This document shows, in pieces, positions 1 to 7,093 of a stretch of DNA of 32,299 bases; positions within the stretch are counted from its first letter, which is position 1, and each line of letters starts with the position of its first letter. Origin of the DNA: Paracoccaceae bacterium (GTDB lineage: Bacteria > Pseudomonadota > Alphaproteobacteria > Rhodobacterales > Rhodobacteraceae); the NCBI GenBank assembly GCA_016764835.1, contig JAESRD010000104.1, positions 1 to 32,299 of the forward strand. Reading direction: 5' to 3'. The notes beneath the pieces are model-generated. The model made no database searches and was not told where the DNA came from. It saw only the letters and a list, made by a program, of their open reading frames with translations. A program made the position numbers and the translations under genes.

Positions 1-434
1 GCCATGATCATGGCGAAGGCCGGGATGCCGCAGAGAAACCAAACCCGATAAAGCCGGTGGTAGCGCGCGGGCAGCGGGGCATTGGCCACTGCTGCTTGGC
101 GCGCGAGGTTGCGCATTTGCAGTTGTATCCAGACCACGGGTAGCCAGAACAACCCTATGAGAAGGTAGAGAATTAGGGACAAAGCGATCCAACCTTCGGA
201 CAGGGCCCAGCCGACTTCTAGGGCCAGCAAAGTGCCGGTTATTGGCTGGATGATGACGGCGCTGAGCGTGAATACGGTGTCAGCAAGGACAACGATTGAC
301 GCGGTATGGGCGATAAGTTTTGCATCATTGCTACGGTTTGAGATGAACATGAAAAAGGCAATGCCAGCGCCGGTGCCGATAAGCACAGTGGCCCCCATAA
401 CATGGAGCCAGCGCAGGATGAGAACGGTTTCCAT
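1..434 (-). CDS. DUF2269 family membrane protein, partial (C-terminus beyond window)
   Basis: The frame starts at ATG 434 and is still open at base 1, giving 144 codons without a stop. The protein begins METVLILRWLHVMGATVLIG and shows several hydrophobic segments, including one near residues 50-65 and one near 75-95. A basic stretch follows (QMRNLARQAAV...LPARYHRLYRVWF). This pattern, with an early His in the first helix, is typical of DUF2269, a predicted integral inner-membrane protein of unknown role. Its ATG overlaps the TAA of the upstream gene by one base (TAATG), so the two are almost certainly translated together. Genes for an epimerase-DoxX fusion and a DUF2269 protein are commonly paired, which supports the call. 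The biochemical function is unknown. The gene is incomplete only because the window ends. Confidence 0.75.
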   Translation of the reverse strand, partial: METVLILRWLHVMGATVLIGTGAGIAFFMFISNRSNDAKLIAHTASIVVLADTVFTLSAVIIQPITGTLLALEVGWALSEGWIALSLILYLLIGLFWLPVVWIQLQMRNLARQAAVANAPLPARYHRLYRVWFLCGIPAFAMIM

Positions 435-1756
435 TAGCGTGTTTCTAGCATTATGCGCGCCACGACGGCCAGAATCAGAGCGGGGAAGATTTTTATCAGC
501 GGGCCGAGCGGGTCTAGCCAGAGCAGCGGAGTGACGGCGGTTGCGAGCAGCAGATAGGTGAGGCTGACGCCGACCATGGCCATTGTCGCGCGGGCGGCTG
601 TTTTGCGCCAGAGCAGCGCGCCGGCCAAGCCAATATCGACAATCGACCAAAACAGGACCGATGCCAGCGCCAAACCCTTATTCCAGCCCGAGGCGACCAA
701 AACATCTGCGGCCTCCGATGCGCTGATGATCCCGACCAGCCCGGAGATAAACCAGAACGCGAAAAGCACGGCGATAACAAAAGGCATGAGCAACGCCATG
801 CGCGCGAACATGCGGTCTTCGACGCCAGCCGTCATGGCGGCAAAAGTTTGCGCCATCGCGCTTATTTTTTGGCCCGAAAGCTGTTGCCAAGGCTGGGCCG
901 CGCCGAGCACGCCGTCGCGCAAGACTTGGGTTGCGGTGCTGCGCAGCGGCGAGCGCCAGCCCAAGCGGCCAAGCGCATCAGCGCCAAATGACATGCAAGT
1001 GACCAGCCAGCGCGGCAGCACAAACATGCGCCGCGCTGGGGCAAAACCCAGCCATTGGCGGTAGGTGGCCACAAGTTCGGCCAGCGTATGGGCCTCGTCC
1101 TCGACCAAATCACATATGGTGCCTTGCGGGATTTGGCCTGCAACCGCCATGGCCACCGCATTGGCAATATCAGTGACCGATATAGTTTGGATAAGCGCCG
1201 CAGGCTCGGCGATGGGCTGAAGGAGCGGCACGGCGGCCACCATGCGCAACAAAGTGGTGCCGCCATAGGCTGTTTTGGCCAGAACCAGACCGGGTCTGAA
1301 AATCCAGAACCTGTTCATATGTTCTTTGATCGCTGCGTCAGCGCGGGCTTTTGTCGCAAAAAATTTGCTCGGGTTGTCGGTGGCGACCCCGGCGGCTGAT
1401 ATCTGAATAAGACCAGTGCCGCGCGCGCCGCATGCTTGTGCCAGCGCCGAGATGGATGTTTCCTGCACCGCCAGAACATTATCTGACGGGGTATCTTGCA
1501 GCGCACCTGCGCAGTTTACCACGATGTCAAAGCCCGGCAAAATATCGTGCCACGCCTCGGCATGGCACATGTCGGTCAGGTCTTTGCAAATGAGCGGTGT
1601 TTGGGGCAGAACTTTTGCTGCCGTTGCGCGGTTTCGGCCGAGGATTGATACATCATGGCCGCGCATTATCAGATGTCGGGTAACCGATGCGCCGATGAGC
1701 CCGTAGCCACCAAGGACCAATATGCGGTGTGTTTCGGTTGCTTTATTCATGGTCAC
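434..1756 (-). CDS. NAD(P)-dependent epimerase/reductase-like protein with C-terminal DoxX-like membrane domain
   Basis: This 440-aa protein has two parts. Residues about 11-300 form an extended short-chain dehydrogenase/epimerase-like Rossmann domain. It opens with ILVLGGYGLIG, whose glycines at 16, 19 and 22 make the dinucleotide motif, followed by GRNRATA as the likely NADP-selecting loop. No convincing YxxxK pair is obvious, so it may be an atypical, binding-only or quinone-reductase-like member. Residues about 318-440 hold four hydrophobic helices of the DoxX-like type, so the enzyme is probably anchored in the inner membrane. Met3 is an alternative start. It is the first gene of a pair with the DUF2269 gene (one-base overlap). 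The substrate is not evident. The closest analogy is the family annotated as SDR oxidoreductase with DoxX-like domain. Confidence 0.8.
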   Translation of the reverse strand: MTMNKATETHRILVLGGYGLIGASVTRHLIMRGHDVSILGRNRATAAKVLPQTPLICKDLTDMCHAEAWHDILPGFDIVVNCAGALQDTPSDNVLAVQETSISALAQACGARGTGLIQISAAGVATDNPSKFFATKARADAAIKEHMNRFWIFRPGLVLAKTAYGGTTLLRMVAAVPLLQPIAEPAALIQTISVTDIANAVAMAVAGQIPQGTICDLVEDEAHTLAELVATYRQWLGFAPARRMFVLPRWLVTCMSFGADALGRLGWRSPLRSTATQVLRDGVLGAAQPWQQLSGQKISAMAQTFAAMTAGVEDRMFARMALLMPFVIAVLFAFWFISGLVGIISASEAADVLVASGWNKGLALASVLFWSIVDIGLAGALLWRKTAARATMAMVGVSLTYLLLATAVTPLLWLDPLGPLIKIFPALILAVVARIMLETR

Positions 1757-2076
1757 ATAGCCTGACGGATGCGGGGGCTGATATGATAAGCAATCTAGGG
1801 TATTTTATCTATTGTCTACCCGGATCGCGAGGAACACTTTTGGTGGCCCGGCAAGCTGACTTGTTCAGATTGCGTTGCGCGACACTTTCAACCGGTGACT
1901 TAATCTTGCCGAACAAGCGCTGCTTTGCAGCGGCGTCTGTTTTGACTAAGGGTCTTTGATGCATTGGCAACGAGGGGCGGCGCCCCCACATCACGCTATT
2001 GGCTTGGAATGTCGTGAACGAAGAAATGTATCAGACGCCCGCTAGGTTACGGATCAGGCGTCTGATTGGATAGGGC
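1757..2076. other. Intergenic region of 320 bp without a recognisable gene
   Basis: Open frames of about 60 codons exist on both strands here, but none resembles a known protein or has a good ribosome-binding site. The part next to 1756 must hold the promoter of the epimerase-DoxX/DUF2269 pair. It is AT-rich around 1780-1815, with no convincing -35/-10 pair. An imperfect hairpin (7-base arms with one mismatch) lies at 1917-1933, and a 13-base palindrome of G and C lies near 1974-1986. The part next to 2077 carries the candidate terminator listed separately. Confidence 0.6.
2030..2066 (-). terminator. Candidate transcription terminator after the O-demethylase gene
   Basis: A perfect 10-base inverted repeat (ATCAGACGCC at 2030-2039 and GGCGTCTGAT at 2057-2066) with a 17-base loop lies 10 bases past the stop of the minus-strand gene ending at 2077. 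On the minus strand it is followed by only a short, interrupted T-rich stretch (ACATTTCTTC). It could be a weak intrinsic terminator or an RNA 3'-end stabilising hairpin. Confidence 0.5.
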
Positions 2077-3432
2077 TTACCCGTTTTGTCGGTACTGGGT
2101 GCGGGCAAAACTGCTATAGGGCGATGGCCAGACCGTCGCGCTGATCCGGCTGTAATCATGCTCGGCATTTGCCGGTGCGCTTAGCCCCGGATGTGAGCCC
2201 CAAACGAAATCAACCTTGGTGCCGGGTTCGGCAAAGGCTTTGTCTATAAGCGAAAGCGCCATGACCCGATCTGTGGGTGCAATCCGCCCGGTGTAGAATG
2301 TCATCCCAACTATTTTTCCATTTATTTCAATACTGTATCGACCATATGACAGAAAGAACGCGTCTTCGGGGCCGATCTCTGCTAGCGCTTGTTCCTTGTC
2401 CAACTCCAGCGTTACGCGCGTGCGGTTTACGGTGGTTTCGGCGGCTTGTAGCGCATCACGCCCATAGAAATCATGGTCAAATTTGATTGAGCGGCCATAG
2501 CCTAACTCCCACGGCGAGACGTAATAATCTTCAATATTGTCTGAACGAAATGTGCCGTAGAGCGGCTTTTGCCCCTCGAAGGAGAAGACCTTGAGCGATG
2601 TGCGGTAAGCGTGCAGATCGGGGTCAGAATAGATGCCGGGGGTGGGCGTTGGGATCCAACCGCTCTCAATGCCATTGGTTGAATAGGCCAATCCGCCGAC
2701 TTGGATGAGGTCAAAAGCAATACCTGCCTTCAGAAACGCATCCTTTACGTAGCCCGCATGTTCCCACGGCCCGATAAATTCGTAGCCAGCCTGTCCGGCC
2801 ATGCCGTGACGCAATGCGCGAAACGCACGCCCGGCCAAAGTGACGGGGACGGAATGAAAGAACTTGGTTTGTGGCAATGGCCCGCCAAACACAGCCGCCA
2901 CCAGATCAAGCGCCCGAGGCCCTTGGATCTGATACCGGAACAACACCGGGTCGCGCCCGCCGCGAAAGCCAGAATCCGGGTCTGCGTCAAACGCGACATC
3001 ATAGCCATTTTGCTCGCCGTGCCAGCGCACCCAGTTTTGCGAGGACGGAACGCCAGAGAGCGTAAACGCTTCAGCCCCGTCGCGCATGAGAATACCGTCC
3101 GTGATAATATCACCATTGGCATTGACCGGAATGTACTGTTTTGCTTGACCAATCTCAAAATTTGCATAGCTGTTAGCGCTGTAATCGGAGAGCAGTTTGA
3201 GGGCATCTGGGCCTTTGATAAAGAGATCATTCATGTGGTGCGAAAGATCAGACAGGGCCACACCTTGGCCCCAGGCGGCCTGCTCTGCGGCCCAACCGGT
3301 AAACTCTGGCTTTACGACAGGCACAGCCCAAGATGGGGCATCAGGTTTCCACAGCAGATTTGCGGCACCACCGGCTTTGTCCATGGCGTGTTGCAGGCTG
3401 GGGGGCGTTCCCTTATTTGCAAAATCGTTCAT
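2077..3432 (-). CDS. LigM/DesA-type tetrahydrofolate-dependent aryl O-demethylase (GcvT fold)
   Basis: At 451 aa this matches the length of vanillate/3-O-methylgallate demethylase LigM and syringate demethylase DesA. Those enzymes move the methyl group of an aromatic methyl ether to tetrahydrofolate, giving 5-methyl-THF and a phenol. LigM-like landmarks remembered from the family are present: DALKLLSD (76-83), YQIQGP (167-172), LRHGMAG (207-213), ESGWIPTPTPGIYSDP (256-271) and NIEDYYVSPWELGYG (299-313), then FDHDFYGRDAL. These distinguish it from glycine-cleavage T protein. GAGGAGA lies seven bases before the ATG, giving this start good support, and the ATG overlaps the previous stop (ATGA). 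It is the last gene of the PadR operon. No ligH- or metF-like gene for recycling methyl-THF is in the window. The exact aromatic substrate is unknown; a related demethylase or DMSP-demethylase-like activity is the main alternative. Confidence 0.8.
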   Translation of the reverse strand: MNDFANKGTPPSLQHAMDKAGGAANLLWKPDAPSWAVPVVKPEFTGWAAEQAAWGQGVALSDLSHHMNDLFIKGPDALKLLSDYSANSYANFEIGQAKQYIPVNANGDIITDGILMRDGAEAFTLSGVPSSQNWVRWHGEQNGYDVAFDADPDSGFRGGRDPVLFRYQIQGPRALDLVAAVFGGPLPQTKFFHSVPVTLAGRAFRALRHGMAGQAGYEFIGPWEHAGYVKDAFLKAGIAFDLIQVGGLAYSTNGIESGWIPTPTPGIYSDPDLHAYRTSLKVFSFEGQKPLYGTFRSDNIEDYYVSPWELGYGRSIKFDHDFYGRDALQAAETTVNRTRVTLELDKEQALAEIGPEDAFFLSYGRYSIEINGKIVGMTFYTGRIAPTDRVMALSLIDKAFAEPGTKVDFVWGSHPGLSAPANAEHDYSRISATVWPSPYSSFARTQYRQNG

Positions 3433-3683
3433 ATCTTAGTCTCCTCATGCCGGGCCCGTAAGCGGCGGCATGCGTCAGCAACGGCGATTTCCAGCCGGGC
3501 TTGTTTCTCCATCATCCGGGCATTGTCGCCCGGACAATCGGCGCTGTTCCAAAGGTTGCGAAAGACGCCGGGGTCGGAAATGAGAGTGTACTGCTTGTCT
3601 TTACCGTATGCGTGATGATGAGCCAGCCCGAACCGGGCGATAAGGGATGGGATGGAGAGCTTGTGTCTTGCAGAAATTGACAA
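3429..3683 (-). CDS. Uncharacterised 84-codon frame, possibly a decayed sulfatase C-terminus
   Basis: This frame lies between the PadR gene (37-base gap) and the O-demethylase gene (ATGA overlap), in the same direction. The only start giving full length is a TTG at 3683 with no clear ribosome-binding site; the first in-frame ATG leaves only about 29 codons. I do not recognise the protein securely. Its middle part, YTLISDPGVFRNLWNSADC, weakly resembles the C-terminal tail of type I sulfatases, where a phrase like DPGEFxNLW is common. It may therefore be the remnant of a sulfatase gene whose front was lost. The four-base overlap with the next gene argues that translation through it may still be used for coupling. 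Treat both its status as a gene and the sulfatase link as tentative. Confidence 0.4.
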   Translation of the reverse strand: MSISARHKLSIPSLIARFGLAHHHAYGKDKQYTLISDPGVFRNLWNSADCPGDNARMMEKQARLEIAVADACRRLRARHEETKI

Positions 3684-3720
3684 TTGGCCGAGGGATCAGT
3701 CTCGGCCGGCCCTTAAACAG

Positions 3721-4275
3721 CTAGAGCGTTTCCACTTCTTGCTTGGTCTGCGCCAAGACCGCTACGATATTTGCCGACATGGCGTCGTCAAAAGTGTCCA
3801 TGCGGGTTTTCTCATGCAGTGTTTCGCTTAATTCGCGCATTGCCCGCATAACATCCAGAGGCGCATCGGGGGCTTCGGTCATTTTTCGGGCCAAAAGTTC
3901 CTTTGCGGCTTTGGCATTTGCCACCAAAAAGGCATCGCCTTCGGGGGTTATCGAATATTTCTTGCGGCTGCCTTCAACGGCACCAACAGTGGCATAGCCA
4001 ATGTCATCAAGCCAAGACAAAGTAGGGTAGATAACCCCGGCGCTTGGTTCATATTGTCCATCAAATTGGGCGGCGATGGCTTTGATCAGCTCATAGCCGT
4101 GGCGCGGTTGTTTTTGGATCAGCGCAAGAAGAAAAATGCGCAGTTCGCCGTTGTCAAACAAACGCTTGCGGCCACCATGGCCGTGTTTCATCCGGCCACC
4201 AGTGCGGCCCTTATGTGAGTGTGTTTCGTTTCTATCGAAGTTTTCGGCCCTGCGGCCCATGTGTCTATATTTCAT
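3721..4275 (-). CDS. PadR family transcriptional regulator, YqjI-like
   Basis: Residues about 45-125 carry the PadR winged helix: LRIFLLALIQKQPRHGYELI, then PSAGVIYPTLSWLDDIGYA. The wording HGYELIKAI...GxYxPSxGVIYPTL matches Escherichia coli YqjI, a nickel-responsive repressor of the ferric reductase gene yqjH. Before the domain is a basic, His-containing arm (HSHKGRTGG, KHGHGGRKR) that is shorter than YqjI's His/Cys-rich arm, so metal sensing is possible but not shown. The C-terminal helix is a dimerisation type. Start at 4275 is uncertain: Met6 (4260) and Met28 (4194) are alternatives, and the promoter described separately would put the transcript start almost at 4275. It heads an operon with the 84-codon frame and the O-demethylase, and probably represses it and itself. 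Confidence 0.85.
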   Translation of the reverse strand: MKYRHMGRRAENFDRNETHSHKGRTGGRMKHGHGGRKRLFDNGELRIFLLALIQKQPRHGYELIKAIAAQFDGQYEPSAGVIYPTLSWLDDIGYATVGAVEGSRKKYSITPEGDAFLVANAKAAKELLARKMTEAPDAPLDVMRAMRELSETLHEKTRMDTFDDAMSANIVAVLAQTKQEVETL

Positions 4276-4280
4276 ACAGC

Positions 4281-4340
4281 ATGATATAAGTTAAGATATA
4301 TCGCAATACAAGATATATCTCATATTAAGTCATATCTTAG
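4281..4340 (-). promoter_or_regulatory. Promoter and paired operator of the PadR / O-demethylase operon
   Basis: Two copies of AAGATATATC lie at 4293-4302 and 4310-4319 (17 bases apart, start to start). Each contains the self-complementary core GATATATC, and a partial copy in the other orientation (ATATCTTAG) lies near 4332-4340. On the minus strand a candidate promoter reads TTGTAT (4306-4311), 17 bases, TATATC (4283-4288). One palindrome therefore sits in the spacer and the other just upstream of the -35, the classic position for a repressor. The -10 is only seven bases before the ATG at 4275, so the transcript would be nearly leaderless. The operator role is inferred from position and symmetry. 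Confidence 0.6.
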
Positions 4341-4347
4341 GAAAAAT

Positions 4348-4385
4348 TCCAAAAGAAAAGGCGCGTCTCAGTGAAGAGCGCGCCT
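4348..4385 (-). terminator. Rho-independent terminator of the DUF1127 gene
   Basis: AGGCGCG (4359-4365) pairs perfectly with CGCGCCT (4379-4385), with further inner CTC/GAG pairing across a bulged A. On the minus strand it is followed directly by TTTTCTTTT. It lies 23 bases past the stop at 4409 and insulates this gene from the PadR promoter. Confidence 0.85.
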
Positions 4386-4408
4386 GATCAAATTCACTGC
4401 TACGTAAG

Positions 4409-4615
4409 TTACAAGTAGTAAGAGCCACCCAATACATGGCGCGAGATATCTTCGCGGCGCAAGCCCTGGGCATGAAGCTGAGCGTCGCTCATGTTGTTAA
4501 GCCGCTCCATCTTTTGCGCCAATGGGCTGCGTGCGCCAAGATCGATCAGAGCGGTAAACAGCGCCGCAAAGATGGAGCGGGCCGGGCGGGCTAATTTAGT
4601 TGTGAAAACAGTCAT
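4409..4615 (-). CDS. DUF1127 (YjiS-like) small protein
   Basis: This 68-aa protein has the DUF1127 signature in its C-terminal half: ERLNNMSDAQLHAQGLRREDI, that is, Leu-x-x-Met-Ser-Asp-x-x-Leu-x-x-x-Gly-Leu-x-Arg-x-Asp-Ile. The N-terminal half is basic and moderately hydrophobic. Members are common in alphaproteobacteria as small, Arg-containing proteins; some influence RNA or phosphate-related regulation, but no general function is fixed. CGAGG lies seven bases before the ATG, which supports the start. It is a single-gene unit bounded by its own terminator, so it is probably regulated separately from the PadR operon beside it. Confidence 0.8.
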   Translation of the reverse strand: MTVFTTKLARPARSIFAALFTALIDLGARSPLAQKMERLNNMSDAQLHAQGLRREDISRHVLGGSYYL

Positions 4616-4653
4616 TTGTTAACCTCGGATAACCTGTGGTTTGTCTTCCACTA

Positions 4654-4676
4654 CATATGCCGCAGTGCAGCATATG
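4654..4676. repeat. Perfect inverted repeat upstream of the DUF1127 gene
   Basis: CATATGC (4654-4660) and GCATATG (4670-4676) form a perfect 7-base inverted repeat with a 9-base centre. It lies between the stop of the FAH-family gene (4715) and the start of the DUF1127 gene (4615). It could be an operator for the latter or a small hairpin at the end of the former; no T run supports termination. Confidence 0.4.
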
Positions 4677-4714
4677 AGAACCGCCAATGTTGCATAGCCG
4701 CAATGCACCTCGCA

Positions 4715-5575
4715 CTAGGTCTCATTTGCCACCGGGTTGGCAAGAATCCCGATCTGCGAAATCTCGACCTCAACATCATCACCAGCCTTCAGCCACAGCG
4801 GTGGGTCGCGGCGACAGCCAATGCCTTCCGGGGTACCGGTGGCAATACAATCACCCGGCAGAAGCGGGGTTATTGAGGAGAGATAGGCGAGGATCGCGGG
4901 AATGGTATGGATCAAAAGATCAGTCGTAGCGCGTTGAACTTCCACACCATTGACCCGTGTGATCAGGGTAAGCGACGTCGGATCGGTGAGCACTGTCGCG
5001 GGCACCATCCACGGGCCAAGAGCGCCTGTTGCGTGAAAGTTCTTGCCCGCAGTGATAGAGTGTTTTTGCCAGTCGCGCAGGCTACCATCCATAAAACAGG
5101 TATATCCGGCAATATGGGTAAGCGCATCTTTAGGCTTAATATGGCGGCCAGGCTTGCCGATAATCAGCACCAGTTCGCCCTCATAATCTAGCTCGGTAGA
5201 CACTTTTGGCCGGATAATCGGAGTGTTATGGCCAATCAGCGAGCTGTTTGCGCGCGAGAAAAACCGAGGCGCTGCCGGGGCGGCATTGCCGGTCTCACGA
5301 GCATGGGCCGCGTAGTTGAGACCCGCACAAAAGAAATGTGAAGGAGTGGGGACAGGCGGCAGAAAAATGACATCTTTGAGCGACAGATCGGGCGTGCGGG
5401 CCGCGGCTTGGCGGGCCGCAACACCTAACATATCTGCGGCGATGACACTTTTGAGATCGTCGTACTTTTGGCCGCATAGGTGGCTGCCAGATACGATACC
5501 GTCACCGGCAACAACGCCCCAATTCGTGGGAGCAGATGTACTGGTCTGATAGCTGATAAATTTTTCTTGGGGCAT
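4715..5575 (-). CDS. Fumarylacetoacetate hydrolase (FAH) family protein
   Basis: This 286-aa protein has the FAH C-terminal fold. GLNYAAHARE (85-94) is the usual entry to the domain. LDYEGELVLIIGK (129-141) supplies metal ligands Glu132 and Glu134, and FMDGSLRDWQ (161-170) supplies Asp163, although the family's usual ND before the Ser is MD here. LLPGDCIATGTPEGIG (ending near 253) is the conserved active-site loop. Family members hydrolyse or decarboxylate 2,4-dioxo acids, for example the products of extradiol ring cleavage (acylpyruvate hydrolases, HpcE, 2-hydroxymuconate-pathway enzymes). It lies 182 bp downstream of the extradiol-dioxygenase-like gene on the same strand, so a role on a ring-cleavage product is a sensible inference. 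The ribosome-binding site (AAGAG) is weak. A 12-base imperfect palindrome at 5629-5640 could be regulatory. Confidence 0.85.
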   Translation of the reverse strand: MPQEKFISYQTSTSAPTNWGVVAGDGIVSGSHLCGQKYDDLKSVIAADMLGVAARQAAARTPDLSLKDVIFLPPVPTPSHFFCAGLNYAAHARETGNAAPAAPRFFSRANSSLIGHNTPIIRPKVSTELDYEGELVLIIGKPGRHIKPKDALTHIAGYTCFMDGSLRDWQKHSITAGKNFHATGALGPWMVPATVLTDPTSLTLITRVNGVEVQRATTDLLIHTIPAILAYLSSITPLLPGDCIATGTPEGIGCRRDPPLWLKAGDDVEVEISQIGILANPVANET

Positions 5576-5757
5576 GGGTTACGGCTCTTACGTTGCATAT
5601 CACGGTTGCCATTTGGCACGGTCATTGCGACTAGATAGTCTGCATTGGCCGTAAAATTGAACGGCGTGTTTTGGCCTAGTCAGTGTCAATTCTTCTGGAA
5701 GGCTGTGTGTTCTTGGATGGCACAAGCGGTTGTGACTGAGCACCAGCGTAGCCGGCA

Positions 5758-6663
5758 CTATTGCGGCGACGGGTCGGAACCAGATGATTTAAGCATCCAG
5801 ATATGGTGGCCAGGGTTTTTGTCCCAAACCTTTGTCACCCATGATTTATCCATCCGATCCATATCGGCCACAAACTCGACCCGGCCGCCAAAGGGCGCAT
5901 GAACAAACCTAAATGAGTTTGAACCGATCAGATGGCGGCCCAACTTTCGGCTTTCTTTCCAACCTGCTTCAATCATTGAATTACCGGCTTCGATCACCGC
6001 ATCGAGGTCATAAACTTCGGCGGCAAAATGGTTGATCCCGGCTTTATCGGGGCGAAAACACAAAAAGAAATTATGATGCTCAATATCGCCGTCCGATTGA
6101 AGGAATGTGCCGGTATCGAGGATCTTGTCGGTGGCTTTAAACCGCAGCGGCCCAGTGTAGAATGCGAGCGCTGCATCATTGTTTTCTTTGGTGATATTGA
6201 GAGCGACATGGACAAAGCGCATCGGGCGCGGTGCGCCGTATGATGTGAGCCGCTCGTTGAGCCGGTCCACATCTTCATATTGGTTTGTTGGGCGGAAAAC
6301 CGCATCTGTCTTTAACTTCTGCGCCACGCGAAAGGAAAGCGCGAGCCCGTTTGGATCAACAATATTTAGTTCATTATCGCGGCGCGTTGCCGCTGGGCCA
6401 AGAGCGCGCCCAAGCCGGTCCAAATCATCAGAACTGGACACGCCCCATGTTAAGCGGCGCAGCGACGGGCCATCTTCTATGCCCTTGGGCAGGTCTGGAA
6501 AATCGAGCGGATGAAACGTAAGCAGCTGATTAACGGCAGAGCAAAAAACGCGTTTTTCAGGCGCAATTGAGACGACGTCCAAACCCATATCACGGGCAAA
6601 TTTTTCGCAAGCGTCCATATTCTCAACGCCGTAGCAAATCTCTTCGATACGTTCGATCGTCAT
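5758..6663 (-). CDS. Two-domain VOC protein, class I extradiol ring-cleavage dioxygenase-like
   Basis: This 301-aa protein is the usual length for BphC-type enzymes, with two VOC modules (about 5-115 and 147-285). Only the C-terminal module binds iron in this family, and the expected ligands are visible: His152 in RFVHVALN, His212 in GINHFAAEV and Glu263 in GGRVEFVADM. His197 (EHHNFF) and His244 (GRHLIG) sit where BphC has its catalytic His195 and His241. The conserved active-site Tyr near the end of the pocket appears to be replaced by Phe or Arg (SFRFVHAP). I chose the ATG at 6663 rather than 6681 because GACGGGGGC precedes it. It probably opens a catecholic or related ring between or beside hydroxyls using Fe(II) and O2; the substrate is unknown. 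It sits downstream of the ThDP enzyme and upstream of the FAH hydrolase. Confidence 0.75.
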   Translation of the reverse strand: MTIERIEEICYGVENMDACEKFARDMGLDVVSIAPEKRVFCSAVNQLLTFHPLDFPDLPKGIEDGPSLRRLTWGVSSSDDLDRLGRALGPAATRRDNELNIVDPNGLALSFRVAQKLKTDAVFRPTNQYEDVDRLNERLTSYGAPRPMRFVHVALNITKENNDAALAFYTGPLRFKATDKILDTGTFLQSDGDIEHHNFFLCFRPDKAGINHFAAEVYDLDAVIEAGNSMIEAGWKESRKLGRHLIGSNSFRFVHAPFGGRVEFVADMDRMDKSWVTKVWDKNPGHHIWMLKSSGSDPSPQ

Positions 6664-7093
6664 AATTGCCCCCGTCTCCATCGATTACGTGGATCATAAT
6701 ACATCAGATATTGGCGAAGGATTGTCTTGATTTTAGAACATGAGCCGCGAGCGATCTGAGCGGGTGAAATTGCTTTTCACTTAGTTGAACAATTTGGCCA
6801 AATGCCCGTCTTGTCCTGCTTATTATTTATCAGATCTAGTGGTCGGTGTATTATCCCAGTTGCTGGTAATAACCGAACCATTCCAACGGGTGGCACCACA
6901 CAACATATAATATTAGTAATCTTTTCCCCTAGAGTTATTATAGATGGAGCGTGGATAGGGTATTGTGATTGACCAATATCTAATTTTTTTTCAGAAAATC
7001 AAAAATGGTGCCGCGTAACCGCCGATCCGTATTTCTCCAAGCCAATTCTGCTAATTTACAGCATGCGGTACTTCTAAGCTATATCACTTAACA
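6664..7093. other. AT-rich intergenic region of 430 bp
   Basis: No frame of useful length is present on either strand. The stretch is clearly more AT-rich than its neighbours, with a T8 run at 6984-6991. It must contain the promoter of the extradiol-like gene and the 3' region of the ThDP enzyme gene. AGATATTGG (6706-6714) and CCAATATCT (6973-6981) are inverted copies 258 bp apart. I see no convincing terminator hairpin and no structured RNA that I recognise. Confidence 0.6.

Noticed and set aside
1729..1959. A 76-codon plus-strand frame in the gap after the epimerase-DoxX gene.
   Set aside because: It starts inside the divergent gene, has no ribosome-binding site and no similarity that I recognise; an inner 58-codon version from an ATG near 1781 is no better.
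2701..3615. A 304-codon open frame on the plus strand opposite the O-demethylase.
   Set aside because: It mirrors the real minus-strand gene, has no recognisable domain and no ribosome-binding site; high GC at wobble positions keeps the opposite frame open.
4293..4319. The two AAGATATATC copies as the beginning of a CRISPR-like or tandem repeat array.
   Set aside because: There are only two full copies with a 7-base spacer, located exactly at a promoter; an operator explains them better.
6984..6991. A T8 run that could end a plus-strand terminator.
   Set aside because: No stem precedes it and no plus-strand gene ends nearby.
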